This document shows, piece by piece, positions 7,860-15,928 of a stretch of DNA of 63,626 bases. Source of the DNA: Actinobacteria bacterium HGW-Actinobacteria-7. Its GTDB lineage: Bacteria; Actinomycetota; Coriobacteriia; Anaerosomatales; PHET01. Position numbers and translations under genes: made by a program. Each line of letters begins with the position of its first letter. Positions within the stretch are counted from its first letter, which is position 1. The notes beneath the pieces are model-generated. The model searched no databases. It was not told where the DNA came from and worked only from the letters and a program-made list of their open reading frames with translations. The stretch is from contig PHET01000023.1 of NCBI GenBank assembly GCA_002841275.1, forward strand, positions 1 to 63,626. Direction: 5' to 3'.

Positions 7860-8821
7860 GCTGCATCTACCTCCTCGGCATGCTTCTCGTTCGTGCTCAT
7901 GAGGCGCAGGTACGCCTCCTCGAGCGTGGGCGGTTCCTCGGCGACCGCCAGCAGGTCGGCCGGCATCGCGGCGATCTGGCGCACGAGCGTCGGGATCGCG
8001 TCGCGCGCCAACACCTCGATGATTGCGCTGCCGTCATCCTGGCGCACGCGCACGACGCCGGCGAGCGCTCCGAGCGCCTCCAGGTCGAGCTGCGCGCCCG
8101 GCGCGGGAGCGACGCGCACCCGGATCTCGGGCACGATCTCGCGCGCGACCTGGGTGGGCGATCCCTGCGCGACCACGCGTCCGTCGGCGAGCACACCGAC
8201 CTTGGTGCACACAGACTCCATCTCCTCGAGCCGGTGCGACGTGATGAAGAAGGTCTTGCCGCGCTCGCGCGAGAGGTCGCGCACGTACGTCATGAGCTCG
8301 TGTGCTGCCTCCGGGTCGAGGCCGGCGGTCGGCTCGTCGAGGAAGACGAGGTCGGGGTTGGCGATCAGCGCGCGGGCGATCAGCACCTTCTGCCGCATAC
8401 CCTTCGAGTACGTGCCGACCTTCTCGGCCGCACGATCGGCGAGACCGAATCGGGTTAGGAGCTCCCCGGCACGGCGCAGCGCGTCGGCCTTCGGCATGCC
8501 GTAGAGCGCGCCGAAGAAGGTGAGGTTGTCCAGTGCAGTCAGACGCTCGTAGAGTGCCGTGTCGGTTTGGACCCCGACGCTCGGTCGAATATGTTCGATG
8601 TCTCCGGGCACGTCGTAGCCGAGCACGCGCACTGTCTGGGCGCTGTCGGGCCGGAGTACGCCGGTAAGGACGCGCACGGTCGTGGTCTTGCCCGCGCCGT
8701 TGGGGCCCAGCAGGCCAAACACGCCGCCAGACTCAAGCACAAGGTCGACGCTCGTCAGCGCCGGCGTCTCGCCGAACGACCGTGCGAGGCCGACCACCTC
8801 GATCGCTGCTTCACCGTTCAC
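7856..8821 (-). CDS. ABC transporter ATP-binding protein
   Basis: This 321-residue ATPase has Walker A GPNGAGKT with K45, the signature YSKGMRQKV, Walker B LVFLDEPTAGLD and the H-loop SHRLEEME. A C-terminal extension of about 80 residues is usual for CcmA/NatA-type drug or lipid exporters. It begins with GTG at 8819-8821 and couples to the permease by a 4-base overlap. It is divergent from the TetR gene at 8995, and a dyad at 8870-8890 between them could control both. Confidence 0.9.
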   Translation of the reverse strand: MNGEAAIEVVGLARSFGETPALTSVDLVLESGGVFGLLGPNGAGKTTTVRVLTGVLRPDSAQTVRVLGYDVPGDIEHIRPSVGVQTDTALYERLTALDNLTFFGALYGMPKADALRRAGELLTRFGLADRAAEKVGTYSKGMRQKVLIARALIANPDLVFLDEPTAGLDPEAAHELMTYVRDLSRERGKTFFITSHRLEEMESVCTKVGVLADGRVVAQGSPTQVAREIVPEIRVRVAPAPGAQLDLEALGALAGVVRVRQDDGSAIIEVLARDAIPTLVRQIAAMPADLLAVAEEPPTLEEAYLRLMSTNEKHAEEVDAA

Positions 8822-8869
8822 GCGCCGTCTCCCCTCCGCCAGCTGTCAGAATACCTCTCGAAACACCGA

Positions 8870-8890
8870 TAACCGACAGTACGTCAGTTA
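8870..8890. promoter_or_regulatory. Dyad operator between the ABC exporter and TetR-hydrolase operons
   Basis: TAACCGAC (8870-8877) and GTCAGTTA (8883-8890) form arms matching at 7 of 8 positions around a 5-base centre. The size and position, 49 bases from the exporter start, fit a TetR operator acting on the divergent exporter. The TetR side has its own possible promoter: TTGCGC at 8936-8941, TATAAC at 8957-8962. Confidence 0.55.
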
Positions 8891-8994
8891 CCATTTTGCG
8901 TGGCACAACCCCAAGAAGCATCTAGATAATAGGCCTTGCGCATCGGCCCTGCAAGGTATAACTTACACAATGTCATCTATCAAGGAGGCACTTC

Positions 8995-9615
8995 GTGTCA
9001 CGACCACCCAACCCGCAACTTGCCAACGACATTCTTCGCGTGACCGCCCAGATCGTCGAAGACAAGGGAGCCGAGAAGCTCGCCCTGCTCGAGGTCGCGC
9101 GTCGTCTGGGCTACACGCGACCCACGATCTACCTGTACTACAAGAACAAGGACGAACTCCTCCAGGCGACGATAGACCGCGCCTTCGAGTCCTTCGCCGA
9201 CGCCCAGGACGCCGCCGAGGAGGGCCGCCCACCTGCATCGGCGCTTCGCCGCCGGGTCGCCGCGTATCTCGACTGGGGCATCGAGCATCCCGAGATGTAT
9301 CGGCTCATGTTCGAGCACCCTTCCGAGAGCCCGGTTGGAGACGCGCGCGTGGCGCTTCGCCGCCGGTGGCTTGAGCGCGATCGCGAGCTGCTTGCGCAGG
9401 TCTTCGATCTCATCTCTGAGGAGCACCGTCCGTCGCTTGATGTAGTCGACTCTGGCGTCTGGGGCGTCGCACACGGGCTTGTCTCGCTCATCATCTCGGG
9501 ACGCATGTTCGGGCAGCTCGGTCGAGCGATCGGGATCGACGAGGCCAAGGCGCGGGCGCAGCGCATCATCGAGGGGATTCTTCAACTTCCAGCCGACGAG
9601 GAGGTCGCACAATGA
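8995..9615 (+). CDS. TetR/AcrR family transcriptional regulator
   Basis: The 206-residue regulator has an N-terminal helix-turn-helix (LALLEVARRLGYTRPTIYLYYKNKDEL region, about residues 28-55) and a helical C-terminal domain with EHPEMYRLMFEHP, a pattern of TetR C-terminal domains. GTG 8995 is supported by AAGGAGG at 8982-8988. Its stop overlaps the next start (ATGA), so it is co-translated with a hydrolase. It probably represses the divergent ABC exporter through the dyad at 8870-8890. Confidence 0.85.
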   Translation: MSRPPNPQLANDILRVTAQIVEDKGAEKLALLEVARRLGYTRPTIYLYYKNKDELLQATIDRAFESFADAQDAAEEGRPPASALRRRVAAYLDWGIEHPEMYRLMFEHPSESPVGDARVALRRRWLERDRELLAQVFDLISEEHRPSLDVVDSGVWGVAHGLVSLIISGRMFGQLGRAIGIDEAKARAQRIIEGILQLPADEEVAQ

Positions 9616-10547
9616 CGACACAGAAGGACGTCACGTTCGTTTCGAAAGGCCTGACGCTGGAGGGAACGCTGTCCCTTCCCGACTCGCCGGAACCGTGTCC
9701 GGCCGTACTTCTGATCGTGGGCTCAGGGTTGGTTGACCGCGACGAGAACCACAAGAAGTTCCCCATCGACGTCATGCGCCAGGTCGCCGCGCATCTCGCC
9801 GAGAACGGCATCGGTAGCTTGCGCTACGACAAGCGCGGCGTGGGTGCAAGTGAGGGCGACTTCTGGACGGCCGGTCTGAGCGACAACGTCGATGATGCTG
9901 CTGCGGCGCTTGCGTGCCTGCGGTCTCGGCCAGGCGTCGACCCCGAGCGCGTGTACGTGCTCGGCCACAGCGAAGGCGCGACGATTGCGATTCGGCTCGC
10001 AGGCGCTCACGAGCCGACCGCCGGAGTGGTCCTGCTCGCCGGTGTTGGTCGGCAGGGCGAGGAGGCCTTGCTGTGGCAAGGGGAGCAGGTCGTGCCGGGG
10101 ATGACGGGCTTCAACAGATGGCTCATCGGTGCCCTGCGTGTGGATGTCCGTAAGTCACAGCTCAAGGCGTTTGCGAAGATCAAGAAGACGACAAAGGACA
10201 GCTACCGGGCCCAGCTCATCAAGCGGCTCAACGCGAAGTGGATGAGGGAGTTCCTTGCTTACGACCCCACCCAGGACCTTGGGCGCATCGAGGTGCCGGT
10301 CCTGGCGATCACCGGCAGCAAGGACATCCAGGTGAGCCCGGACGACCTAGATGTGATGGCCGGCCTCGTTCACAGCGAGTTCGAGCCGCATGTTGTGCCG
10401 GACGTGACACATCTTCTGCGTGCCGATGACGATGCGGTGCCGTCGATAAACACGTACAAGCTGCAGGTGAAGGAGCCGATGGACTCACGGGTGCTCGAGC
10501 TGGTCACGGACTGGTTGCGCGGGCAGACGGCGGAGGCACTCGTCTAG
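9612..10547 (+). CDS. Alpha/beta hydrolase
   Basis: The 311-residue alpha/beta hydrolase has the nucleophile elbow GHSEG with S120, an oxyanion-region SLRYDKRGVGAS, a likely acid in ITGSKD and a final His in VPDVTHLLR. There is no signal peptide, so it acts in the cytoplasm. The family includes esterases, thioesterases and acyl peptidases, and the substrate cannot be fixed. It overlaps the TetR gene by 4 bases and probably processes a compound tied to the neighbouring exporter. Confidence 0.85.
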   Translation: MTTQKDVTFVSKGLTLEGTLSLPDSPEPCPAVLLIVGSGLVDRDENHKKFPIDVMRQVAAHLAENGIGSLRYDKRGVGASEGDFWTAGLSDNVDDAAAALACLRSRPGVDPERVYVLGHSEGATIAIRLAGAHEPTAGVVLLAGVGRQGEEALLWQGEQVVPGMTGFNRWLIGALRVDVRKSQLKAFAKIKKTTKDSYRAQLIKRLNAKWMREFLAYDPTQDLGRIEVPVLAITGSKDIQVSPDDLDVMAGLVHSEFEPHVVPDVTHLLRADDDAVPSINTYKLQVKEPMDSRVLELVTDWLRGQTAEALV

Positions 10548-10675
10548 ATCACTCACCCGGCCGCTGTGCCGCTCACCGAAAGCCTTCACCCCGGGCCCTT
10601 GGAATGCGGGAACATTGTCCTTGTGGCACGGATGCATCGCGCATCTGCCGCGCATTCATGAGGAGGTGAGGCGCT

Positions 10676-11050
10676 ATGCCAGCGACTCATTCGATCGGGG
10701 GGTCGGGGATGGGAGCGTCACAGGACGCGGGATTCACCACGAAGTTGCCTTCCACAAGACTAGGCAAGTGGGCGATGTGGCTCGCGGTGGCGTTCGTGAT
10801 CGGGTTCATGATCAACTCAGCGCTGGTAGGCATCGTGGGCACCAGCACGAACGCGCAGGTCAACGCGTTCAGTCACACCTACCTGCCCTACTGGGGTGTC
10901 GCGCTGTTCTCCTGTGGGTTCGTGGCAGGAGTCGTGGGGCTCGTCGCGATGCTGAAGGACAAGGAACGCTCGCTGGTGACCCTTCTCACCGTGGTTCCGA
11001 TGCTCTTCGTGATCATGTTCCTAATCGGGGAGTTCGCCTTCCCGCACTAG
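10676..11050 (+). CDS. Small membrane protein, three helices
   Basis: The 124-residue protein has a hydrophilic N-terminus of about 30 residues and three membrane helices near 31-54, 68-92 and 97-121. No family motif is seen. The start at ATG 10676 is supported by a very strong ribosome site, AGGAGGTGAGG at 10661-10671. It stands alone between the hydrolase and the VOC gene. Function is unknown. Confidence 0.7.
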   Translation: MPATHSIGGSGMGASQDAGFTTKLPSTRLGKWAMWLAVAFVIGFMINSALVGIVGTSTNAQVNAFSHTYLPYWGVALFSCGFVAGVVGLVAMLKDKERSLVTLLTVVPMLFVIMFLIGEFAFPH

Positions 11051-11142
11051 ACTCACGCGGTCTCAACCGGACTTCGTAGGAGCATCGCTGCATCGTGCAA
11101 TCGGCGTGGTTTCGGCGTCGCTGGGCGCCATGGGGGCCACTT

Positions 11143-11176
11143 CCAAGGGTACATAAGGTACAGAAGTTGTACTTGG
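11143..11176. repeat. Imperfect inverted repeat before the VOC gene
   Basis: CCAAG plus GTACA (11143-11153) mirror TGTAC plus TTGG (11168-11176). The repeat ends just before the ribosome site AAGGAG of the VOC gene at 11189. It could be an operator or an RNA hairpin hiding the ribosome site. Neither is proven. Confidence 0.4.
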
Positions 11177-11188
11177 AAGGAGCACCTC

Positions 11189-11560
11189 ATGGCTGACAAC
11201 GTAATCGTATGGGCGAGCATCCCTGTTACGGATCTGCCCCGTGCGATGAAATTCTACGAGCACGTCACCGGTCGGAAGGTCTTCGGATTCCCCGGCATGG
11301 AGGACAAGGTCGCCGCAATCTCAGGACCCGAGGGTGAGTACGTGGTGAGCGCAGACCTCAGCTTGGGAACGCCTGGCGTTGATGGGCCGACACCGTACTT
11401 GGGCTCCGGAGGCGACATCCAGGCGATGACCGGTCGCGTCGCCGAGGCCGGTGGGACCGTATTGCAGGAACCGCAGTTCATGGGCGACATGGTGGGCTGG
11501 GTCGCCTTCTTCCTGGACTCCGAAGGCAATCGGATCGGCATCCAGCAGCCCGGGACGTAG
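11189..11560 (+). CDS. VOC (glyoxalase/bleomycin resistance-like) family protein
   Basis: The 123-residue protein has the two beta-alpha-beta-beta-beta modules of the vicinal oxygen chelate fold. The first has WASIPVTDLPRAMKFYEHVTG, the second has MVGWVAFFLDSEGNRIGIQ with the metal-ligand-type ending. Members bind or convert small molecules, and many are annotated only as glyoxalase-like. AAGGAG lies just upstream of ATG 11189. No partner gene suggests the substrate. Confidence 0.8.
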   Translation: MADNVIVWASIPVTDLPRAMKFYEHVTGRKVFGFPGMEDKVAAISGPEGEYVVSADLSLGTPGVDGPTPYLGSGGDIQAMTGRVAEAGGTVLQEPQFMGDMVGWVAFFLDSEGNRIGIQQPGT

Positions 11561-11590
11561 ACAGGGGCGGGGCGAGCGGCTGTTGTGCTT

Positions 11591-12175
11591 CTACGCTTCG
11601 CCCTGCCGGCACTCTCCGTAGCCGTCCAGCAGCACCCCTACCGTCCGTTCGAACGACGCCTCGGTGAAGTCGACGGCCGGCACTCCCTCGCCCTCGATCA
11701 CCGGGTAGTTGGCCGAGAGCATCGCGTGTCCGAACGACAGCGCGAACACCGCTTCGAACAGCTCGCTCGCATCCTTGTCGGCGAATCCGCTTGCGGTCAG
11801 GAATCTCAGCGGACCTTCGATGTACATGCGCGATGCCTCCGGAGACGACGGGGGATGGGCGACCATCAGCGGCAGGACGTTGGGGTGTGCCACGAGGGCC
11901 CTGCGAAACCCGCACACCGCGCCGGACACCGTCGCGCGCCAGTCACCGCCGGGAGGCGGGCCGGCCGGCGTCTGAGCGGTGAGCGCGAGCTCCACGACGC
12001 CGTCGAGCAGCGCCTCTTTGTTTGGCACGTGGTGGTAGAGCGACATCGCCTCGACTCCAAGCTCGCGCGCGAGGCGACGCATCGACAGGGCATCGATGCC
12101 CTCGGCATCGATGAGCGCAAGGGCAGCCGAGAAGATCTCGGTCTTGGTAAGTGGCGCGGAGCGTCTGGCAGTCAT
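11591..12175 (-). CDS. TetR-type regulator with tetracycline-repressor-like C-terminal domain
   Basis: The 194-residue regulator has a helix-turn-helix near 29-50 (LSMRRLARELGVEAMSLYHHVPNKEALL), the signature of the TetR_C subgroup. The C-terminal half is helical. It is transcribed away from the membrane-anchored protein at 12285. The 109-base gap between them holds four CCTTAC-type half-sites over a good promoter, so it probably represses itself and that gene. The ligand is unknown. Confidence 0.85.
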   Translation of the reverse strand: MTARRSAPLTKTEIFSAALALIDAEGIDALSMRRLARELGVEAMSLYHHVPNKEALLDGVVELALTAQTPAGPPPGGDWRATVSGAVCGFRRALVAHPNVLPLMVAHPPSSPEASRMYIEGPLRFLTASGFADKDASELFEAVFALSFGHAMLSANYPVIEGEGVPAVDFTEASFERTVGVLLDGYGECRQGEA

Positions 12176-12198
12176 CAGAACCTTCTCGTGATAGAGGG

Positions 12199-12254
12199 TT
12201 GACCCTTACACTGTACGGTGATATACCTTACATCGTAAGAGGTACACCGTAAGG
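12199..12254 (+). promoter_or_regulatory. TetR-controlled promoter with four half-sites
   Basis: TTGACC (12199-12204) and TATACC (12222-12227) are spaced 17 bases apart and read toward the gene at 12285. Half-sites CCTTAC lie at 12204-12209 and 12226-12231, and GTAAG-type half-sites at 12235-12239 and 12249-12254. CTTAC-ATC-GTAAG is a perfect short dyad over the -10 and start point. The outer pair CCTTAC..TGTAC and GTACA..GTAAGG matches at 12 of 14 positions. Confidence 0.65.
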
Positions 12255-12284
12255 TTAGCACGGTTCGGATCGAAGGGACAGACC

Positions 12285-12992
12285 ATGAGCTCGATTGTTC
12301 TCGGTACCGCGAAGTGGGTCGGCATCGTGTTGGCTGCGCTCGTCGCGGTCCTCGTCATCGGCTTCGTGCTGGTGCCGCCGCTCACCCGCGGGTTCACCGA
12401 CAGCTGGGGCGCCACCCCTGAAGAGTGCTCGGCGACCCTACCCGGTGATGACCTGTTCCCGGCCACACGCGAGATCTCGACCAAGGCGATCACCATCGAC
12501 GCGCCGCCGGCCAGCGTGTACGCGCTCGTGCAGCAGATGGGCCAGCACCGTGGCGGTTGGTACGGCTGGGACTGGTTCTACAACATGACCGGCTCCTCGG
12601 ACTTCATCGACGGGCACTACTCAGCGCGCATCGTCCCTGAGCTGCAGAACGTGGAGGTGGGCGACACCATCAACATCAACGACATGGTCGCCTACGATGT
12701 GGTCGTCGCAGACCCCGGCAAAGCGTTCGTCCTGGCCGCCGGCAGCCTCACGCCTGAGCAGCGCGGCCCGTTGGCTTCGCAGCCGGAGACCTGGACCGAG
12801 AACACCCTTGGCTTTGTCATGCGCCCCACCGAGAACGGCGGCACGCGACTGTTGCTGCGCATGCGCGCCGATGGCACCGAGACGGGCTTTGCTCGGTGGA
12901 TCTGGAACGGCCCGCTCAACTTTGGCAGCTCGCTGTTCTCCTACAAGACGATTGTGGGTATCAAGCGTGTCGCCGAGGCGCTCCCACGGTAG
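12285..12992 (+). CDS. Membrane-anchored SRPBCC-like protein
   Basis: The 235-residue protein has one N-terminal membrane helix (about residues 8-32), then a soluble domain. A stretch such as ISTKAITIDAPPASVYALVQQMGQHRGGWYGWDWF resembles the opening of polyketide cyclase/SRPBCC proteins, which form a ligand pocket. GAAGGGA upstream supports ATG 12285. It is divergent from a TetR gene and likely repressed by it. Function is unknown; binding of a hydrophobic ligand at the membrane is an inference. Confidence 0.65.
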   Translation: MSSIVLGTAKWVGIVLAALVAVLVIGFVLVPPLTRGFTDSWGATPEECSATLPGDDLFPATREISTKAITIDAPPASVYALVQQMGQHRGGWYGWDWFYNMTGSSDFIDGHYSARIVPELQNVEVGDTININDMVAYDVVVADPGKAFVLAAGSLTPEQRGPLASQPETWTENTLGFVMRPTENGGTRLLLRMRADGTETGFARWIWNGPLNFGSSLFSYKTIVGIKRVAEALPR

Positions 12993-13022
12993 CCCGCGCC
13001 TCGCGAAGCGGCAATCCGCTGT

Positions 13023-14204
13023 CTACCGGTACGCCGCCTTCAGAATCGCCATCGTGTCCTCGAGCGACAGCTCGTAGCGGTCGAGCTCGAACAGTCCGCC
13101 CATGTTCTCGCGGGCGTTGCGGGCCAGCTCGGGGATGTCGTCTTCGACGATTCCGAAGTCCGACATCTTCAGCTCGTCCAGACCGCACGCCGAGATCAGC
13201 TTCTTCAGCGCAGTGATGAATGCTTCCGGGCGGTTCTCGGCGGGCAGGGCTTCGAGGTCTTCACCCATCGCCCGCGCCATGTCCTCGAAGAGCTGCCCGG
13301 GGATCCTGCCCAGGAAGAATCTGAAGTAGGCCACCGATAGCATCACCAGCCCCGCGCCGTGTGTCAGCTCGGGATGATTCGCACTCAGAGCGTGCTCAAG
13401 CGAGTGCTCGGATGTGCACGACGAGGTGGACTCGACGAACCCGGACAGCGTGTTGGCAAAAGCAATCTGCGTGCGGGCTTCCTTGTCGGCCCCGTCTCGC
13501 ACCGCCACGGGGAGCCACTGCGCGACCAGCTCGATGCTCTTGAGCGCGAACAGGTCGCTCAAGGGCGAGGCCAAGTTGGCGATGTAACCCTCGGCCGCGT
13601 GGAAGAAGGCGTCGAAGCCCTGGTAGGCCGTGAGCGTTGGGGGAACCGACATCATGAGATCGGGGTCGACGATGGAGATTGTGGCGAACGTGTCGTCGTT
13701 GCCGTAGCCGATCTTCTCGTTGGTCTCCTCTTTGGTGATGACGGTCCATGGGTCGGCCTCGGTGCCGGTTCCGGCCGTGGTCGTTATGGCCACGATGGGC
13801 AGCGCGCCGTTCTTGGGCTCGCGGTCACGACCGGTGCCGCCCGCTATGTAGTCCCAGTAGTCGCCGGGGTTCTTGGCCATCACGGCGATGCTCTTCGCCG
13901 AGTCGATGCTGCTGCCTCCGCCAAGACCCACCACGAAGTCGCAGCCTTCCTGCTTTGCCAGCTCGGCACCCTCCATCACGTGCGCCTTCACCGGGTTGGG
14001 CTGGATTCTGTCGAAGACGACGCTCTCGACGCCGTTTTGGGCCAGCAGGCCGACAACGCGATCCAGATAGCCCAGCCGCTTCATCGAGGTGCCGGCAGAG
14101 GTGACGATCAGCGCCTTCTTGCCCGGGAGGTCGATCGCCCCGAGCTTCTCCAGAGACCCCGAACCGAAGAAGATCCGTGCCGGCATGTAGAAGGTGAATC
14201 CCAT
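13023..14204 (-). CDS. Iron-containing alcohol dehydrogenase
   Basis: The 393-residue enzyme belongs to the group III Fe-dependent alcohol dehydrogenases, which interconvert alcohols and aldehydes with NAD(P)H. The nucleotide site GLGGGSSIDSAK lies near residue 95. Metal ligands appear intact: D and H in GFDAFFHAAEGY, H in LEHALSAN and H in ELTHGAG. Length is typical. It stands alone, convergent with the SRPBCC-like gene, so the in vivo alcohol is unknown. A fermentative role would suit an anaerobe. Confidence 0.9.
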   Translation of the reverse strand: MGFTFYMPARIFFGSGSLEKLGAIDLPGKKALIVTSAGTSMKRLGYLDRVVGLLAQNGVESVVFDRIQPNPVKAHVMEGAELAKQEGCDFVVGLGGGSSIDSAKSIAVMAKNPGDYWDYIAGGTGRDREPKNGALPIVAITTTAGTGTEADPWTVITKEETNEKIGYGNDDTFATISIVDPDLMMSVPPTLTAYQGFDAFFHAAEGYIANLASPLSDLFALKSIELVAQWLPVAVRDGADKEARTQIAFANTLSGFVESTSSCTSEHSLEHALSANHPELTHGAGLVMLSVAYFRFFLGRIPGQLFEDMARAMGEDLEALPAENRPEAFITALKKLISACGLDELKMSDFGIVEDDIPELARNARENMGGLFELDRYELSLEDTMAILKAAYR

Positions 14205-14414
14205 GATGATGCTCCCCCTCGTGTGACTCGCTCGGCGCAGCCTGTTCCGAGGCGGCCCTGTCAGGTACCTACCCGTTCGTCAGCGACTCGCCGGCCGCTG
14301 TTCTATTCGCGATGGCGGAAGAGCGCGAGGTCTATGCGTGTACCGCACGCGGCGCACGGCGTTTTGGGGGAGAATCAACCTTGCCAAGCGCACTTCCACC
14401 GACAGGAGCCTTCC
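14205..14414. other. Divergent intergenic region, no clear element
   Basis: This 210-base gap separates the divergent alcohol dehydrogenase and the gene at 14415. I see no convincing promoter pair, hairpin or small gene. The ribosome site AGGAG at 14404-14408 serves the right-hand gene. Confidence 0.4.
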
Positions 14415-14942
14415 ATGCCCACGCCACGCGAGCAGGAACTCGAGGCCGCTCTCGAGAAGTCACGTGCCGAGACGCGCGCGTCGTTTGAGAACCGTGCGCT
14501 GATGTACCCGTACCTCTATGACGAGCTGGAGACCGAGATGGGCGCCCAGCGCGCCACCGAACTCATGAAGCGTGCGATCTTCCGCCGGGGGCTCGAAGTC
14601 GGTCAGAAGTACCGGGAGGCTGCGCAAGCAGGTGACCTCGCCGAGGTCGCGCGGTTGTTCGTCGACGGTTCACCCGCAGGCGGCGCGTTCTTCGAGCCAG
14701 GCGTCGAGGAGCTCTCGCCGCAGGGTGACACGGTCGTGTTGCGCATGGTCTCCTGTCCGCTCAAGGACGCATGGCGCACCGCGGGCTACTCGGCCGAGAA
14801 GGTCGATCTGCTGTGCGAGATAGCGGCCGCCGTCGATGAAGGTACGTTCGAGGGCGCCGGGTTGGATCTGACATTCCTGGACCGCCAAGCGTGCCCCGGT
14901 TCCGAGAAATGCCTGCTGGAGTTGCGCACCCGCCAAGGGTGA
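14415..14942 (+). CDS. L-2-amino-thiazoline-4-carboxylic acid hydrolase-like protein
   Basis: The 175-residue protein resembles the ATC hydrolase family (PF14196 type), with helical N-terminal text, VVLRMVSCPLKDAWRTAGYSAEKVDLLCEIAAAVDEG in the middle and a C-terminal LTFLDRQACPGSEKCLLEL. The conserved Cys residues in SCPLKDAW and ACPGSEKC stand out. In pseudomonads the enzyme opens a thiazoline ring on the way to cysteine, but most family members are untested. The start is ATG 14415 with AGGAG upstream. The same frame is open for about 1 kb upstream, but that part is antisense to the dehydrogenase. Confidence 0.7.
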   Translation: MPTPREQELEAALEKSRAETRASFENRALMYPYLYDELETEMGAQRATELMKRAIFRRGLEVGQKYREAAQAGDLAEVARLFVDGSPAGGAFFEPGVEELSPQGDTVVLRMVSCPLKDAWRTAGYSAEKVDLLCEIAAAVDEGTFEGAGLDLTFLDRQACPGSEKCLLELRTRQG

Positions 14943-14962
14943 CGGCTTCGCCTCTGGCGAAC

Positions 14963-15310
14963 CTACCTGTGTGCGTAGATATCCTCAGGGTGCAGTCCCA
15001 GCCGGTCGATCCACATCAGAAGCAGGGCATCGAGGTCTTCTGCCGAGTCGGCATCCGGGTCCTCGGAAGGCTCGAGCGTGTCGAGCACCTCGAACACGAA
15101 GGCATCGGGTCCCAGCCGGTTCCAGTCCGCCACAAGCGTACGGTTGAAGTGCGAGCCGTTCTCGAGCGAGAAGCGCTCGCGGTTCAGACGTCCGGCTACG
15201 TTGGGGCTCGCGCCTAGGAGCACCTTGTTCTCAACGGTATTGCGCACCGCATAGACGCCCATGGGTGGCGGAGACTCCTTGTATGCACGTCGCAGGGCCT
15301 TGCGATCCAT
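14963..15310 (-). CDS. GIY-YIG nuclease family protein
   Basis: The 115-residue protein carries a variant GIY-YIG fold: MGVYAVRNTVENKVLLGAS takes the place of the usual GIY...YIG strands, followed by RLNRERFSLENGSHFNRTL. Small stand-alone members are of unknown role. I chose ATG at 15308-15310 over longer versions that run into the parvulin region, because a promoter (TTGACG, 17 bases, TAGAAT on this strand at 15373-15345) leads straight to it. Two dyads cover that promoter, and the same layout stands before the DUF2239 gene. Confidence 0.75.
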   Translation of the reverse strand: MDRKALRRAYKESPPPMGVYAVRNTVENKVLLGASPNVAGRLNRERFSLENGSHFNRTLVADWNRLGPDAFVFEVLDTLEPSEDPDADSAEDLDALLLMWIDRLGLHPEDIYAHR

Positions 15311-15344
15311 CGGTGGCGTCCTTGGTCGAGGAGGGCTGGCGAGG

Positions 15345-15390
15345 ATTCTACCCAGATGAAATAGCTGCGTCAATATCACCCGGGTAGAAT
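15345..15390 (-). promoter_or_regulatory. GIY-YIG promoter with two overlapping dyads
   Basis: On the minus strand TTGACG (15373-15368) and TAGAAT (15350-15345) are spaced 17 bases apart. A dyad, ATATCACC-CG-GGTAGAAT on the plus strand, at 15373-15390 abuts the -35, and a weaker copy at 15345-15362 covers the -10. The outer arms ATTCTACCC and GGGTAGAAT are perfect inverted repeats. The DUF2239 promoter at 17226-17270 has the same plan. Confidence 0.7.
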
Positions 15391-15505
15391 AGCAGGTGGC
15401 GCCAGAACTCGCGTCACTCGGGTATCCTCTCAGCGATGGCACAACGCTGGCTGTGTCTGTAAACGGTCGGCTGATTCGAAAGCACAGACGGAGAAAGGAA
15501 CACCC

Positions 15506-15784
15506 ATGGTACGAGCTCAAGCGCGTCACATCCTGGTCCCGAGCGAGGAGACCGCCAACGAACTCAAGGCGCAGATTGCCGCTGGCGCAGATTTCGCCGA
15601 GATCGCCCGGCAGCACTCGACCTGCCCCTCAGGCAAGAGCGGTGGCGACCTGGGCGAGTTCTCGCCCGGTCAGATGGTCAAAGAGTTCAACGACGTCTGC
15701 TTCAACGACGAGGTCGGCGTGGTTCACGGTCCCGTGAAGACGCAGTTCGGCTACCACCTCATCGAGGTCACCAAGCGCGACTAG
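15506..15784 (+). CDS. Parvulin-type peptidyl-prolyl isomerase
   Basis: The 92-residue protein is a minimal parvulin domain, which speeds cis-trans isomerisation of proline bonds. Signature parts are visible: ARHILV at the start, GADFAEIARQHSTCPSG, GGDLGEF, and the end GPVKTQFGYHLIEV. No signal peptide is present, so it is cytoplasmic, resembling E. coli PpiC in size. AAAGGA lies before ATG 15506. A hairpin at 15818-15844 ends the unit. Confidence 0.9.
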   Translation: MVRAQARHILVPSEETANELKAQIAAGADFAEIARQHSTCPSGKSGGDLGEFSPGQMVKEFNDVCFNDEVGVVHGPVKTQFGYHLIEVTKRD

Positions 15785-15817
15785 TCGCCATACGCACGTC
15801 ACCAGCACCAACACATC

Positions 15818-15844
15818 AGGCCGGGTCCACGGGGATCCGGCCTT
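15818..15844 (+). terminator. Hairpin terminator after the parvulin gene
   Basis: AGGCCGGGTCC (15818-15828) pairs with the following GGATCCGGCCT (15833-15843), an 11-base stem with one G-T pair and a 4-base loop. Only a short T stretch follows, so termination strength is uncertain. Confidence 0.6.
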
Positions 15845-15928
15845 CGTGTCGTGTGCCGACGCGGCCGGGCACTTCTCGGGAAGACACCTAGTGGGAGATC
15901 GTCCACCGCTTCTGAGGGGGAGCACCAC

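Noticed and set aside
13359-14414. In-frame upstream extension of the ATC-hydrolase-like gene
   Set aside because: The extension is antisense to the alcohol dehydrogenase and lacks protein-like sequence. The ATG at 14415 has a good ribosome site.
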